This document shows, one piece after another, positions 53,011 to 62,721 of a stretch of DNA of 64,000 nucleotides; positions within the stretch are counted from its first letter, which is position 1; each line of letters begins with the position of its first letter. The notes under the pieces were generated by a model that worked only from the letters and a program-made list of their open reading frames with translations, did no database searches and had not been told where the DNA came from. The translations under genes were made by a program, and so were the position numbers. This DNA comes from Chitinophagaceae bacterium. Its GTDB lineage: Bacteria; Bacteroidota; Bacteroidia; Chitinophagales; Chitinophagaceae. The stretch is from the NCBI GenBank assembly GCA_016786845.1, contig JAEUVB010000015.1:1-64000 (forward strand), in the 5' to 3' direction.

Positions 53011-56000
53011 TTACCTCATGAGCATGATATCTCCTTTGATCAGATTCGTCTTCTGGTCATTGAAACACTTGTATTGAATCAGGTAGAAGTAATTGGCCAT
53101 CGGTGCCATACGGTCTTTATACAAACCATCCCATCCAAGATCCTGATTTTCTGTACTAAATACATCGTTACCCCAACGGTCGAAGACGATCAACTTATAT
53201 TTTTCAAATCGAGCATCGGTAATAGGTTTGAAAACATCATTACGGCCATCAGCATTAGGTGAAAATGCATTTGGAACCAAAACATTTCCGCAACAAGCAA
53301 CTGCAAAAAGATTTATGGTATCTGAATCGATACAGTTATGTTCATCTGTTCCGACCAGGGTGACCACAGCCGATTGATTCACGGTAAAGTTGAATACCTC
53401 TCCAACATATCTTGGAGTGGTATAATAATTGTCGAGATACCAATTATAGGTCATGGCGCCGGTTCCATACAGATTGATGGTATCGGACAGACAAAGATCT
53501 TTGGTGGTATAATTAATCTTTACATCCGGAGCCGGATACATCGTTACTGCGATGGTATCATATCCGAAACATCCGATATTATTACTCACGATGACCGTAT
53601 AAATTCCGGATGTTTTCACCACTTTTCGGTCTACCGTAGTATCTCCATCCCACCAGAAGTAATAATTAAAAGGTCCGGGATACAGGGTTACAGAATCACC
53701 ATCACAAAAACTTTTATCTAAACCTAAATCCGGATATACGTTGTTCGTCAGCTTCAAAAAAGTTCGTGTTATCGAATCACAGCCAAAGGTAGTTTGTAGA
53801 CTATCCCAATAGGTACCGGCTGTACTTTGCCACTGACCGCCTACAAAATATTTATCACCCTTACAGATATTGATGGTCGTGTCTTTGTTATAGTAGGGGT
53901 ATACCGTCAGGTCAAGGGTTCGGATACTGTCACAGCCGTACATATTAATCAGGGTGTCTGAATATATACCGGTTTGAGAATGCCCTAAATAAGATCCGGG
54001 AGCGCATATCGCTTGCACTAAATTGGAATAAGTCATCGGATTGACCGTCAGATTCAAGGTTCGGACACTGTCACATCCATTGGCATTCACCAAGGTATCA
54101 ATATAAGTTCCGCTGACGGTATAGCCTAAGTAATTATCCGGTTCACATATGGTTTGGGTAATGGTTGAATAGGTGATCGGGTTTACAATCAAATTAAGCG
54201 TTCGTACGCTGTCACATCCATTCGCATTGATAAATGAATCGATATAGGTTCCGGTGGCAGAATATCCTAAATAGCTGTTTGGTTCACAAATGGTTTGATT
54301 GATAGTTGAATAGGTAATCGGGTTTACAGTCAGGTTAAGTATCCTGACACTGTCGCATCCATTGGCATTGGTAAACGTATCCGTATAGGTACCTGAAGTT
54401 GAATAACCCAAAAAGGAATTGGGCTGGCAAATGGTTTGATTAATGGTCAGGTAGGTAATCGGGTTGACCGTCAAGTTTAAGGTTCTGATACTGTCGCAAC
54501 CTACCGCATTGACTAATGTATCAATATAAATACCCGTTGTACTATATCCTAAATAGGTATTGGGTTGACAAATGGTTTGGCTGATCGAGGATGCGCTTGG
54601 CAGATTCACGGTCAGGTTTAGGGTACGGATGCTGTCACATCCTGATGCGCTCACCAGGGTATCGATATAGGTCCCGGCAACACTATAGCCCAAATAAGAA
54701 TCAGGCTGACAGATGGTTTGATTCAGAGTGGAATACGTGATTGGATTTACCGTCAGATTAAGGGTTCGAATACTGTCGCAACCATTCGCATTGACAAAAG
54801 TATCGACATAGGTTCCTGTGGCATTATATCCCAAAAAGCTACCCGGTGCACATATGGATTGGTTTATGGTATAATAAGTCATCGGATTCACGGTCAGATT
54901 AAGTGTGCGTATACTATCACATCCATTTGCATTGACCAGGGTATCAATGTAAGTACCGGAGCTGCTATATCCCCAAAATGAAGCAGGCTGACAAATAGTT
55001 TGAGCCGTGGTAGAATAGGTAATTGGGTTGACGATCAAATTAAGGGTTCTTACACTATCACATCCATTCGCATTGACCAGGGTATCGATATAGGTTCCCG
55101 TGGCAGAATATCCTAAATATGAATCGGGTTGACATATCGTTTGATTGATGGTGGAATAGGTAATTGGATTAACCGTCAGATTCAAAGTTCTCACACTGTC
55201 ACAGCCAGTAACGCTGACCAGGGTATCGATATAGGTTCCGGATACTGAATATCCGAGATATGAACCAGGTTGGCAAATGGTTTGATTGACCGTGCCATAG
55301 GTTATTGGTGTTACGGTAAGATTCAGCGTTCTTACACTGTCACACCCATTGGCGTTCACTAAGGTGTCTATATAGGTTCCGCTGCTGCTATACCCTAAAT
55401 AGGTTCCGGGCTGACAAATGGTTTGATTAATGGTTGAATAGGTGATAGGATTCACTATTAAGTTGAGGGTCCTTACGCTGTCACAACCATTCACATTCGT
55501 GATGGTGTCGATATACGTTCCACTGGTACTATGTCCCAAAAACGAGTTGGGCTGACAAATCGTTTGATTGATGGTGCCATATGTAATGGGGTTGACTGTA
55601 AGGTTTAGCGTTCGCACACTATCACATCCATTGGCATTGGTGAGGGTATCGATATACGTTCCACTGCTTGAATATCCCAAGAAGGAGTTGGGTTGACAGA
55701 TAGTTTGATTAATGGTGGAATAGGTAATCGGTTTGACAAATAAATGCAAGGTTCTCAAACTATCGCATCCCTGACTATTGACAAAGGTATCTACATAAGT
55801 TCCTGTGGCAGAATAGCCCCAATAGGTATTGGGTTGACAAATCGTGTCGTAAAATGTGCTTGTGGTAGGATTACTGACTACTACCGTTCCCGTGAGCGTA
55901 TCCGTACATCCAAATCCGGTATAGGGTTCAAGGACCACATGATAAGTTGTATTGGCAGGAGGGGTATTAATTACAATGTTCTGACCTGTTCCAATAACAT

Positions 56001-56766
56001 TCACGTAATTAGAATCATACCATGTATAATTTTGAAAACCCGTTGGCGCACCTAAATTTTGGGTTGCCTGCCCACTACAAATTACACTCTGAATTTGAAA
56101 CAGGGAACAATCCAAATCCACATATCCGTAACCAAAATGTCCTCCATTGGCACAATCGCCTGAGGCAAAGCTGACCACAATGGTCTGACCGCCTAAGCCC
56201 GAAAGATTGATGCTCCCGGTTGACCAGGCTTTGTAGCAAGTATCTCCACTGTATGTAAAACCGGGTAAAGCGGATGAGGCTACATAAATATATTGAGAAC
56301 AAGGAATAATAGCACCTGTGGCAGAGTCGTAAGCTTTGACTTCAAACCTTGGTTTCTCAGAGGGTAAATGCCCGACCGGAGGATCCTGAAAAACAACCGC
56401 ATAACGATAGATAAAACTGTAATTATTTGCGGAAAGGGGAATATGCACAAAATAGGCTGCTTTTTCGGCTTGAGCCCCGGAAATCATGTTTCCAAGCTTT
56501 AATGAATAATTACCACCTCCAGGTGCTACTATGGGAAACCCGCCAACAGGATCTAAAGCCGGCCCGGTGGTGAGAGTATGTCGGTTGATCACCTGACCTA
56601 AGGTTGGTGTATTAATAGGGCAACATGTACCGGTATAAAATTTCCAATATCCGTAATTGCCATCTTCAAATCCAATATTCGGAGGGCATCCATTGACTTG
56701 AGCAGACGCCGTATTAATATATAGAAAACCTAGAAGGACAAATAAAATGTAAGAAATCAATTTCAT
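53011..56766 (-). CDS. T9SS type B cargo with fourteen 47-residue tandem repeats
   Basis: 1251 residues with signal peptide (…LGFLYINTASA|Q). Residues ~25-225 form an N-terminal beta-sandwich-like domain with several Cys. Residues 301-958 are fourteen 47-residue repeats, each with a core TICQP..(Y/F)LGYS.SGTYIDTL.NA.GCDS(V/I)RTLNLTVNP. Two conserved Cys per repeat probably form an intra-repeat disulfide. A degenerate fifteenth repeat, two Ig-like domains and the type B sorting domain (NAFSPNADGRNDVF…FDRWGNDVF…GWDGLYKD) complete it. Secreted fibrous adhesin-type cargo is the likely role. No PorP/SprF gene is adjacent. Confidence 0.9.
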   Translation of the reverse strand: MKLISYILFVLLGFLYINTASAQVNGCPPNIGFEDGNYGYWKFYTGTCCPINTPTLGQVINRHTLTTGPALDPVGGFPIVAPGGGNYSLKLGNMISGAQAEKAAYFVHIPLSANNYSFIYRYAVVFQDPPVGHLPSEKPRFEVKAYDSATGAIIPCSQYIYVASSALPGFTYSGDTCYKAWSTGSINLSGLGGQTIVVSFASGDCANGGHFGYGYVDLDCSLFQIQSVICSGQATQNLGAPTGFQNYTWYDSNYVNVIGTGQNIVINTPPANTTYHVVLEPYTGFGCTDTLTGTVVVSNPTTSTFYDTICQPNTYWGYSATGTYVDTFVNSQGCDSLRTLHLFVKPITYSTINQTICQPNSFLGYSSSGTYIDTLTNANGCDSVRTLNLTVNPITYGTINQTICQPNSFLGHSTSGTYIDTITNVNGCDSVRTLNLIVNPITYSTINQTICQPGTYLGYSSSGTYIDTLVNANGCDSVRTLNLTVTPITYGTVNQTICQPGSYLGYSVSGTYIDTLVSVTGCDSVRTLNLTVNPITYSTINQTICQPDSYLGYSATGTYIDTLVNANGCDSVRTLNLIVNPITYSTTAQTICQPASFWGYSSSGTYIDTLVNANGCDSIRTLNLTVNPMTYYTINQSICAPGSFLGYNATGTYVDTFVNANGCDSIRTLNLTVNPITYSTLNQTICQPDSYLGYSVAGTYIDTLVSASGCDSIRTLNLTVNLPSASSISQTICQPNTYLGYSTTGIYIDTLVNAVGCDSIRTLNLTVNPITYLTINQTICQPNSFLGYSTSGTYTDTFTNANGCDSVRILNLTVNPITYSTINQTICEPNSYLGYSATGTYIDSFINANGCDSVRTLNLIVNPITYSTITQTICEPDNYLGYTVSGTYIDTLVNANGCDSVRTLNLTVNPMTYSNLVQAICAPGSYLGHSQTGIYSDTLINMYGCDSIRTLDLTVYPYYNKDTTINICKGDKYFVGGQWQSTAGTYWDSLQTTFGCDSITRTFLKLTNNVYPDLGLDKSFCDGDSVTLYPGPFNYYFWWDGDTTVDRKVVKTSGIYTVIVSNNIGCFGYDTIAVTMYPAPDVKINYTTKDLCLSDTINLYGTGAMTYNWYLDNYYTTPRYVGEVFNFTVNQSAVVTLVGTDEHNCIDSDTINLFAVACCGNVLVPNAFSPNADGRNDVFKPITDARFEKYKLIVFDRWGNDVFSTENQDLGWDGLYKDRMAPMANYFYLIQYKCFNDQKTNLIKGDIMLMR
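53893..55866 (-). repeat. 141-bp coding tandem repeats, fourteen copies
   Basis: The coding sequence repeats every 141 bp without indels (for example CGGA…CTGTCACA at 53921 and again 141 bp on). Copies differ at many synonymous sites and some amino acids, so they are old but probably partly homogenised. Copy-number change by slippage or recombination would keep the frame. Confidence 0.92.
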
Positions 56767-57127
56767 ATCAAAAAATTAAAGCGAATTCCAATGAGAGATA
56801 ATATATAATAAAAGTTGTAATGAGTTCATTTTTTACAAATTGCCTTTGCTTCTGGAAGATGTATTGTATTTCTTAAGGACAATTGCATTGAATCTTGCAC
56901 CAATCTGCGTTGCCGGCATATCCCCAAGCCCTTGCAAATCAACAAGTAATGCGTAACAAAGATAATGTTTTTCGTTATTTATTTATAGTCTTTTCACTGA
57001 AAGCGGGCATTCTATGGGCAGAATTGCACCGAATGCCGATAAATTGGATGGCTTACGTCAAAAGTCATTTTGTCATACCGACTTCTCATGGCATAAGATT
57101 TGACTCTGTCCTGCCAAACGAATAACT
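56767..57127. other. Intergenic region upstream of htpG
   Basis: 361 bp between divergent genes. The right third carries the candidate htpG promoter region. A frame at 56895-57125 is open but has no coding character and ends 2 bp before htpG. No RNA gene recognised. Confidence 0.6.
57057..57103 (+). promoter_or_regulatory. Candidate sigma54-type promoter region of htpG with GTCA repeats
   Basis: TGGCATAAGATTTGA (57089-57103) resembles the sigma54 -24/-12 layout: GG, 10 bases, then GA where GC is usual. It lies 24 bases before the ATG. Just upstream GTCA occurs three times (57057, 57064, 57072), possibly an activator site. rpoN is encoded in the same window. One mismatch in the -12 makes it tentative. 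Confidence 0.4.
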
Positions 57128-58942
57128 ATGCAAACCGGACAAATACGTGTACAAACGGAAAATATCTTCCCTATTATTAAGAAATTTCTCTACAGTGACC
57201 ATGAAATTTTCCTTCGCGAACTGATCAGCAATGCCGTTGATGCCACCAATAAACTTAAAACGCTGTCATCTTTGGGAGAGCTCAAAGGTGAAACTGGAAA
57301 TATTGACATAGAGATTCTATTGGATAAAGAAAATAAGACCATTACCATTCGTGACCGTGGAATTGGGATGACCGCTGAAGAGGTGGATCAATATATTAAC
57401 CAAGTTGCATTTTCCAGCGCCGAAGAATTTTTGACGAAATATAAAGGGCAGGCTGACAGTGCTCAGGTTATCGGGCATTTTGGTTTAGGATTTTATTCCT
57501 CCTTCATGGTCAGCAGCAAGGTAGAAATCCTGACACGTTCCTTTAAAACTGAACAAGCTACACGTTGGAGTTGCGATGGTAGCCCCGAATATACCATGAC
57601 CGCAGATGAGAAAGAGGAAAGAGGTACGGATATCATCATGCATATCAATGAAGAAAGTGAGGAATTTTTAGATGAATCCCGCATTAGAAGTGTGCTGAAT
57701 AAATTCTGCCGTTTTCTTCCTATCCCCATTCGATTTGAAAATGAGCAAATCAATAATGTAAGTCCTGCCTGGACGAAAAAGCCCACAGAATTAACTCCTG
57801 AAGATTACCAGAGTTTTTACAAGGAATTGTATCCTTTCAGTGAGCCGCCTCTTTTCTGGATCCACCTTAATGTAGATTATCCTTTTACCCTAACAGGTAT
57901 TTTGTATTTCCCAACGATAAAAAACAGTTACGAATTACAAAAAGACAAAATCAATCTGTACAGCAATCAGGTTTTTGTAACGGATGAAGTAAAAGATATT
58001 GTACCTGAATTCCTGATGTTGCTGCATGGTGTGATTGACAGTCCGGATATCCCTTTGAATGTAAGTCGAAGTTATTTGCAAGGTGACCCCAATGTGCGCA
58101 AAATCAATAGCCATATTACAAAGAAAGTAGCAGACAAACTGGAAGAAATCTTCAAAAATGATCGTAAGGAATTCGAATCTAAATGGGAACACATTGGCCT
58201 GTTTGTAAAATATGGCATGATGACCGATGACAAGTTTCTTGAAAAAGGGAATAAATTTTTTGTGATGCAGGATGCCACGTCAGATGCTTTTTATACCCTG
58301 GATGAATACAAGAAAGAAACAGAAGCTTCACAAGTAAATCAAGAAAAGAAGCATGTTATTCTGTATACAACCGATCCGGTGAAACAAAATGCTTACATTC
58401 AAGATGCTACAGCTCAAGGTTATAAAGTTGTGCGGATGGAAACCTTGGTTGATAATGCATTCATTAATAATATGGAAATGCGCTGGGATGGTATCGCCTT
58501 TGTGCGCGTGGACGCCGACATTGCCGAAAATCTGATCAATAAAACAGAGCAGAATCATCACGTATTGACATCGGAACAAGAAGCAAAGATCAACGAATGG
58601 TTTACAGCTCAAGTAGGTAAGCCGGAAATTAAAATTGAAATCAAAGGACTTAGTGCCGAAGCACAGCCGGTGGTGGTTACACGTCCGGAAATGATGCGTC
58701 GAATGAAAGACATGGCCAGTATAAACCCGACCATGAGTTGGTATGCCAATATGCCCGACGAAATACTGATGACCGTTAATGCCAATCATCCGGTCTATGC
58801 CAAGATCCTGGAAACGGAGGATCAATTATCCAAGGATTTGAAAATTAAAAACCTGGCAGACTTGGCCTTGCTTTCACAAGGGCTACTCAGTGGTGAAGAC
58901 CTAACGGCATTTGTCAAACGCAGTGTGTCTTTGCTCAGTTAA
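57128..58942 (+). CDS. htpG: Chaperone HtpG (bacterial Hsp90)
   Basis: 604 residues. The N-terminal ATPase has YSDHEIFLRELISNAVDATNKL (~24-45), RDRGIGMT and GHFGLGFYSSFMV (the GHKL lid). The middle domain (~230-460) includes NLYSNQVFVTD and VSRSYLQGDP. The C-terminal dimerisation domain follows. Length is close to 610-630 in other Bacteroidota. HtpG remodels client proteins in the cytoplasm with DnaK. It is transcribed alone, with a possibly sigma54-dependent promoter. Confidence 0.97.
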   Translation: MQTGQIRVQTENIFPIIKKFLYSDHEIFLRELISNAVDATNKLKTLSSLGELKGETGNIDIEILLDKENKTITIRDRGIGMTAEEVDQYINQVAFSSAEEFLTKYKGQADSAQVIGHFGLGFYSSFMVSSKVEILTRSFKTEQATRWSCDGSPEYTMTADEKEERGTDIIMHINEESEEFLDESRIRSVLNKFCRFLPIPIRFENEQINNVSPAWTKKPTELTPEDYQSFYKELYPFSEPPLFWIHLNVDYPFTLTGILYFPTIKNSYELQKDKINLYSNQVFVTDEVKDIVPEFLMLLHGVIDSPDIPLNVSRSYLQGDPNVRKINSHITKKVADKLEEIFKNDRKEFESKWEHIGLFVKYGMMTDDKFLEKGNKFFVMQDATSDAFYTLDEYKKETEASQVNQEKKHVILYTTDPVKQNAYIQDATAQGYKVVRMETLVDNAFINNMEMRWDGIAFVRVDADIAENLINKTEQNHHVLTSEQEAKINEWFTAQVGKPEIKIEIKGLSAEAQPVVVTRPEMMRRMKDMASINPTMSWYANMPDEILMTVNANHPVYAKILETEDQLSKDLKIKNLADLALLSQGLLSGEDLTAFVKRSVSLLS

Positions 58943-59073
58943 TTGGTACAGATGATTAGACTCATTGAATGAGGAGTATACAGGAATATGCTTTAGGGCA
59001 CTAACAGAAAGTTTCTTTTTTGAAATGGAGGTGTCATCCATCTTTTTATTCTCATATGCATTAAGCTGTTGAT

Positions 59074-59081
59074 TATTTTTG
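59074..59081 (+). promoter_or_regulatory. -7 element of the YdeI-like gene
   Basis: TATTTTTG matches TAnnTTTG and ends 16 bases before the ATG at 59098. Confidence 0.5.
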
Positions 59082-59097
59082 TCATCATGCTTAGCAG

Positions 59098-59601
59098 ATG
59101 AATGCAATGAATAAACCCTTGGTTGATCAGAAATATTTGTTGGAAAAATTTCCGGGAAAGGGTGGGTGGACCTATGCCGCTATTCCTGAAATTCCGCCAA
59201 ACAAAAATAATCCGTTTGGATGGGTGCAAGTTCATGTGCGCATAGATCACTTTGAATTAAAACGTTATAAATTAATGCCCATGGGCAATGGGTCCCTTTT
59301 TTTGCCGGTCAGAAAAGACATCCGTCAAAAAATTGGAAAGAAAGCCGGTGATTGGGTCCATATCGTGTTGAGCATGGATGACACTCCACCGGAAATACCG
59401 GAAGAGTTTTTAGTTTGCCTCAAGGAAGATGATGCAGCCCATCATGCTTTTTTGAATCTTACGGAGGGGCAACAAAAAGAATTTATCGATTGGATAAATG
59501 CTGCAAAGACCGATAAGACAAAGGTTGAAAGGATAGCAACAACACTCAACAAACTAATCAAAGGAGAACGGTTGAAGAGTGAAAGATATACCAAAGGATA
59601 A
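59098..59601 (+). CDS. DUF1905 / YdeI-OmdA-type protein
   Basis: 167 residues. The N-terminal DUF1905 part (~12-100) has KGGWTYAAIPEIPPNKNNPFGWVQVHVRIDHFELKRYKLMPMGNG and a C-terminal part (~120-165) with the OmdA pattern FLNLTEGQQKEFIDWINAAKTDKTKVERI. Relatives in this family are linked to bacteriocin or stress protection, with no known reaction. It is convergent with comEC (10 bp). ATG 59098 is chosen; an ATG at 59107 is also in frame. Confidence 0.85.
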   Translation: MNAMNKPLVDQKYLLEKFPGKGGWTYAAIPEIPPNKNNPFGWVQVHVRIDHFELKRYKLMPMGNGSLFLPVRKDIRQKIGKKAGDWVHIVLSMDDTPPEIPEEFLVCLKEDDAAHHAFLNLTEGQQKEFIDWINAAKTDKTKVERIATTLNKLIKGERLKSERYTKG

Positions 59602-59611
59602 GCCCTTGCGA

Positions 59612-61687
59612 TCAGGTATTCAACTGAGCTAGATATGCACCTTGTCGGCTGACGATATGCACCCGCATTTTTTCTAAATCAGAAATGTACGGTTCCGTTT
59701 TCCAATTTGGAATACTGCCGTCAATGATGATTTGGTGAGCTTTTATATGTTTTTTGAGCCAATCAGGATGAGGATTGCATTGCTCACTCAGTATTAAATA
59801 ATCAGTGCATATCATGGTGTCAGGTTGAAAATTATTTTGACTGAAGCGTAAAATCGTTTGACCTTCAAATTCGAAAGCCTCTATATCATTTTCAATATGC
59901 CTGTGAACGATAGTTGAATCTTTTTGATTTACATGGCATGCAAGATAAAATGGATCCAAAACATATTTTTTACTCATAGATTGATTCAGCAAATTTTCTT
60001 CCGGTACAAAATAGTTTTCACCTTGAACAAACCCCAGGGACTTTTGCCGACCGGCATCAAAGACGATGATATGTTTTTGAAGCAGATGTTCTACACGCTC
60101 TGAGACCATGGATATGCTCAGGAATAAGAGCAGGAGGGCCGAAGCGAATACGATCATCTTGTCTTTGTTGCGATATAGCCAGACCCATGAAAAGAGGATC
60201 AAATAGATCAGGATGACTTGTGAAATATTCAGGTTGATGCCTTCCCAAACAGCTAAAGACCAATGAGTCATATCATCCACTATGCTGTTTAGAAATTGAA
60301 TGCAGGATTCAGTCAACAGCCCAATGAAGCTAGCGACGGAAGGTATTGAGCTCAATAGGACTAATAATATTTCTGCATATAAAATACCTGTGGTCAGTGG
60401 TATGGCAATGAGATTACTTATTAAAAATAACACCGGAAATTGATGGAAATAAAACATGCAAATGGGAAACGTAAGTATTTGCGCAGCTACAGTGCCCGCC
60501 GATAATTTCCAGAAAAAATCAGGGATAGGATGAGAAAAATAAATTCTTTTATAGATTGGTTTATAGAAGCTCGATAAACTGATTAAGGCGAGATAGGATA
60601 ACTGAAACCCAACATCAAATAGCCAAAAAGGATTGATGCATAACAGAAATAAAGCGGAAGCCGCTAGATTGTTTTGAACATTCATTTGACGATGTATCAA
60701 TTCACCTATGCCTATAAAGCTAAACATCACTGCTGCTCTGGCTACAGAAGCCGGCATGCCTGTGAGGCCGGCAAATATCCACATACTCAGGATCGCAAAA
60801 AGAATCGGGAATAGTTTATTTTTTCTAAAATATGGGATGAGCATCAGCATCCAACGTATAGTGCCATAGATCATGGCCATATGCATACCCGAAATGGCAA
60901 TGATATGCACGATGCCGGCATCGGCATAGGTCTGCCAGGTCTCCGCGTCAATGTCTTTTCGATAACCCATGAGCAAAGCTTGCCCAATCCCAAGTGAAAT
61001 GGGCTCATGAATGTATTTAGCCAGTATTTTCCGAGTGTATCTTCCTAAGGATAAAAAGAATGTATTCAGCGACGATCTTCGCTGTCCGGTAAAAACCCAA
61101 TCATTTTGTTTCAAAAATGCGGATTGGTAAATATTATTTCGGCGGGCATAGGCTGCAAAATCGAACGCTCCGGGATTTCCGGACGACCTGATATCTTTTA
61201 GGGTGTTGCGAAACAGTATCACATCACCTCCCTTTAATTTGGTGACTGCATCACTTTTTTCTACATAGAGTAACGCATTGCCGGAGCAGGGTATTTTATA
61301 ATGATTCGAATCCAATACAGAAAGAATGGATACAGTCAACTTCCATGTTTTTGCTTTAGGATCCGGATCGTCTGTCAATACGGCCTCAAGGTATTGCGTA
61401 TGAGTTATCGTATGACCATACCAACGTTTTGATTGTGGAGCGGGGTGCCAAGCGCTCAAAATGAAAGCACCCATCACAAAAGTGATTTGCAAACCGAACG
61501 CATAGAACCATTTGAACTTTTGCCTTAATACATCATTCAGAAACCAATAGCTCACCAGTGAGAGGAGCAAAAGGGAAAAGAATATCAATATCATCCCTGA
61601 AGCAGAATGAGGGAAGAAATAGTAGAGAAGTATGCCTGATAAAAAAGATGGCACAATTTTCAATAACGGTGCTTGGCTCAAAAACAT
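59612..61687 (-). CDS. comEC: ComEC/Rec2 family DNA uptake channel
   Basis: 691 residues. N-terminal spans and an OB-like DUF4131 part (~1-185) are followed by the competence domain (~230-500) with GIVHIIAISGMHMAMIYGTIRWML, GLTGMPASVARAAVMF, and PFWLFDVGFQLSYLALISL. Around ten membrane spans. The metallo-beta-lactamase domain of the long ComEC is lacking; a shorter C-terminal tail (~560-691) takes its place, as in many Bacteroidota. It carries single-stranded DNA across the inner membrane in natural transformation. Other competence genes are not in the window. 15 bp from the SPOR gene. Confidence 0.9.
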   Translation of the reverse strand: MFLSQAPLLKIVPSFLSGILLYYFFPHSASGMILIFFSLLLLSLVSYWFLNDVLRQKFKWFYAFGLQITFVMGAFILSAWHPAPQSKRWYGHTITHTQYLEAVLTDDPDPKAKTWKLTVSILSVLDSNHYKIPCSGNALLYVEKSDAVTKLKGGDVILFRNTLKDIRSSGNPGAFDFAAYARRNNIYQSAFLKQNDWVFTGQRRSSLNTFFLSLGRYTRKILAKYIHEPISLGIGQALLMGYRKDIDAETWQTYADAGIVHIIAISGMHMAMIYGTIRWMLMLIPYFRKNKLFPILFAILSMWIFAGLTGMPASVARAAVMFSFIGIGELIHRQMNVQNNLAASALFLLCINPFWLFDVGFQLSYLALISLSSFYKPIYKRIYFSHPIPDFFWKLSAGTVAAQILTFPICMFYFHQFPVLFLISNLIAIPLTTGILYAEILLVLLSSIPSVASFIGLLTESCIQFLNSIVDDMTHWSLAVWEGINLNISQVILIYLILFSWVWLYRNKDKMIVFASALLLLFLSISMVSERVEHLLQKHIIVFDAGRQKSLGFVQGENYFVPEENLLNQSMSKKYVLDPFYLACHVNQKDSTIVHRHIENDIEAFEFEGQTILRFSQNNFQPDTMICTDYLILSEQCNPHPDWLKKHIKAHQIIIDGSIPNWKTEPYISDLEKMRVHIVSRQGAYLAQLNT

Positions 61688-61702
61688 GATAACTTACATT
61701 GA

Positions 61703-62659
61703 TCACTTCATAATATACACGGGTCCTTTAGGGTTATACATTTTACGTAAAGAATCCACGAGTTTGGCAGTATCATTGAGGGGATGCGATCCGTCTATGG
61801 CAACGATGAATTGTCCGGAACGGGAAACCACCGATGTGATATTTCCAAAACCTTTCAATTTGTTGGCTTTAGATTCGGCCATGGCTTGATTATCAAAACT
61901 CAAAACCGCTACTTTATAACGTATGGCATTGGTTGCAGATTGTGACTCCGCCGTATCGAAACGGGCCACAACGGTATCTTTGATCATGGACAAAGTATCT
62001 TGCTGAATGGCCGCGGTATCTTGTGGTGTTGCGATCGTATCGACTTGAAGGGGCGGTGTATCCATGGGTATGGATTCTTCGACCGATGGTTTGGATATAT
62101 ATTGATAGCCAAAATAGCCGATGATACTAAGTAACAAAATCGCAATCAAAGGCACGATGATAAGCATGGGTTTTATTCCTCTTTTTCGACCAATTGGTCG
62201 GGGGGAAGAGAATGTCACTTCCGATTTTGATTCGGTTTTTTCAGCAGCCGTTTGAGTGCGGATTTCAATGACCGGAATTGGCACAGGTTCTTGTCCAAGA
62301 TCCAGTGAATTCGATTGGGTAAAGATCATTTTATTACCCGACATGCTCAGGGTGCCTAAATGCTCGATTTCAAAGGAGCCTACACGGGCTAATTCATCTT
62401 TGATCGCCTTGCAATAGTCTTTAATGTGATTGGATACATTATTGATGCTGACATTCTCCGCGGTGGCAATAAAAGAAGCAAACGTATCATCGATACTCCC
62501 TACCGGCGTGAATGTGATGGTGTAATTTGGCGGTGCAACAGTGCCGGACGCGCCTGAAACAACGGATGGATTTTTCTTCAAATCAAACACTCCCAAACCG
62601 GATAAGCTGCAATATTTATTCTTCAGCAAAAACCTTCCGATATATTTACCAATATCCAT
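61703..62659 (-). CDS. HU-CCDC81 and SPOR domain protein
   Basis: 318 residues. Residues ~1-125 are the HU-like CCDC81 domain found in Bacteroidota (MDIGKYIGRFLLKNKYCSLSGLGVFDLKKN…, then VGSFEIEHLGTL). A single membrane span (~170-192: PMLIIVPLIAILLLSIIGYFGYQ) precedes a Pro/Thr/Asp-rich linker. The C-terminal ~75 residues are a SPOR domain (YKVAVLSFDNQAMAESKANKLKGFG…), which binds denuded septal peptidoglycan. The protein may link DNA or a cytoplasmic partner with the division site. Upstream of comEC in one operon. Confidence 0.88.
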   Translation of the reverse strand: MDIGKYIGRFLLKNKYCSLSGLGVFDLKKNPSVVSGASGTVAPPNYTITFTPVGSIDDTFASFIATAENVSINNVSNHIKDYCKAIKDELARVGSFEIEHLGTLSMSGNKMIFTQSNSLDLGQEPVPIPVIEIRTQTAAEKTESKSEVTFSSPRPIGRKRGIKPMLIIVPLIAILLLSIIGYFGYQYISKPSVEESIPMDTPPLQVDTIATPQDTAAIQQDTLSMIKDTVVARFDTAESQSATNAIRYKVAVLSFDNQAMAESKANKLKGFGNITSVVSRSGQFIVAIDGSHPLNDTAKLVDSLRKMYNPKGPVYIMK

Positions 62660-62721
62660 TCCTCAATTATTTATAGTTGTAAAAGTAGCGACTTAGGACT
62701 AGATAAAAAAAGATTCTTGCC

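Noticed and set aside
53893..55866. Non-coding satellite or CRISPR-like repeats
   Set aside because: The 141-bp period is in frame throughout a long ORF and encodes a regular 47-residue unit.
56895..57125. 76-codon frame before htpG
   Set aside because: No coding character, runs through the candidate promoter region, and matches no family I know.
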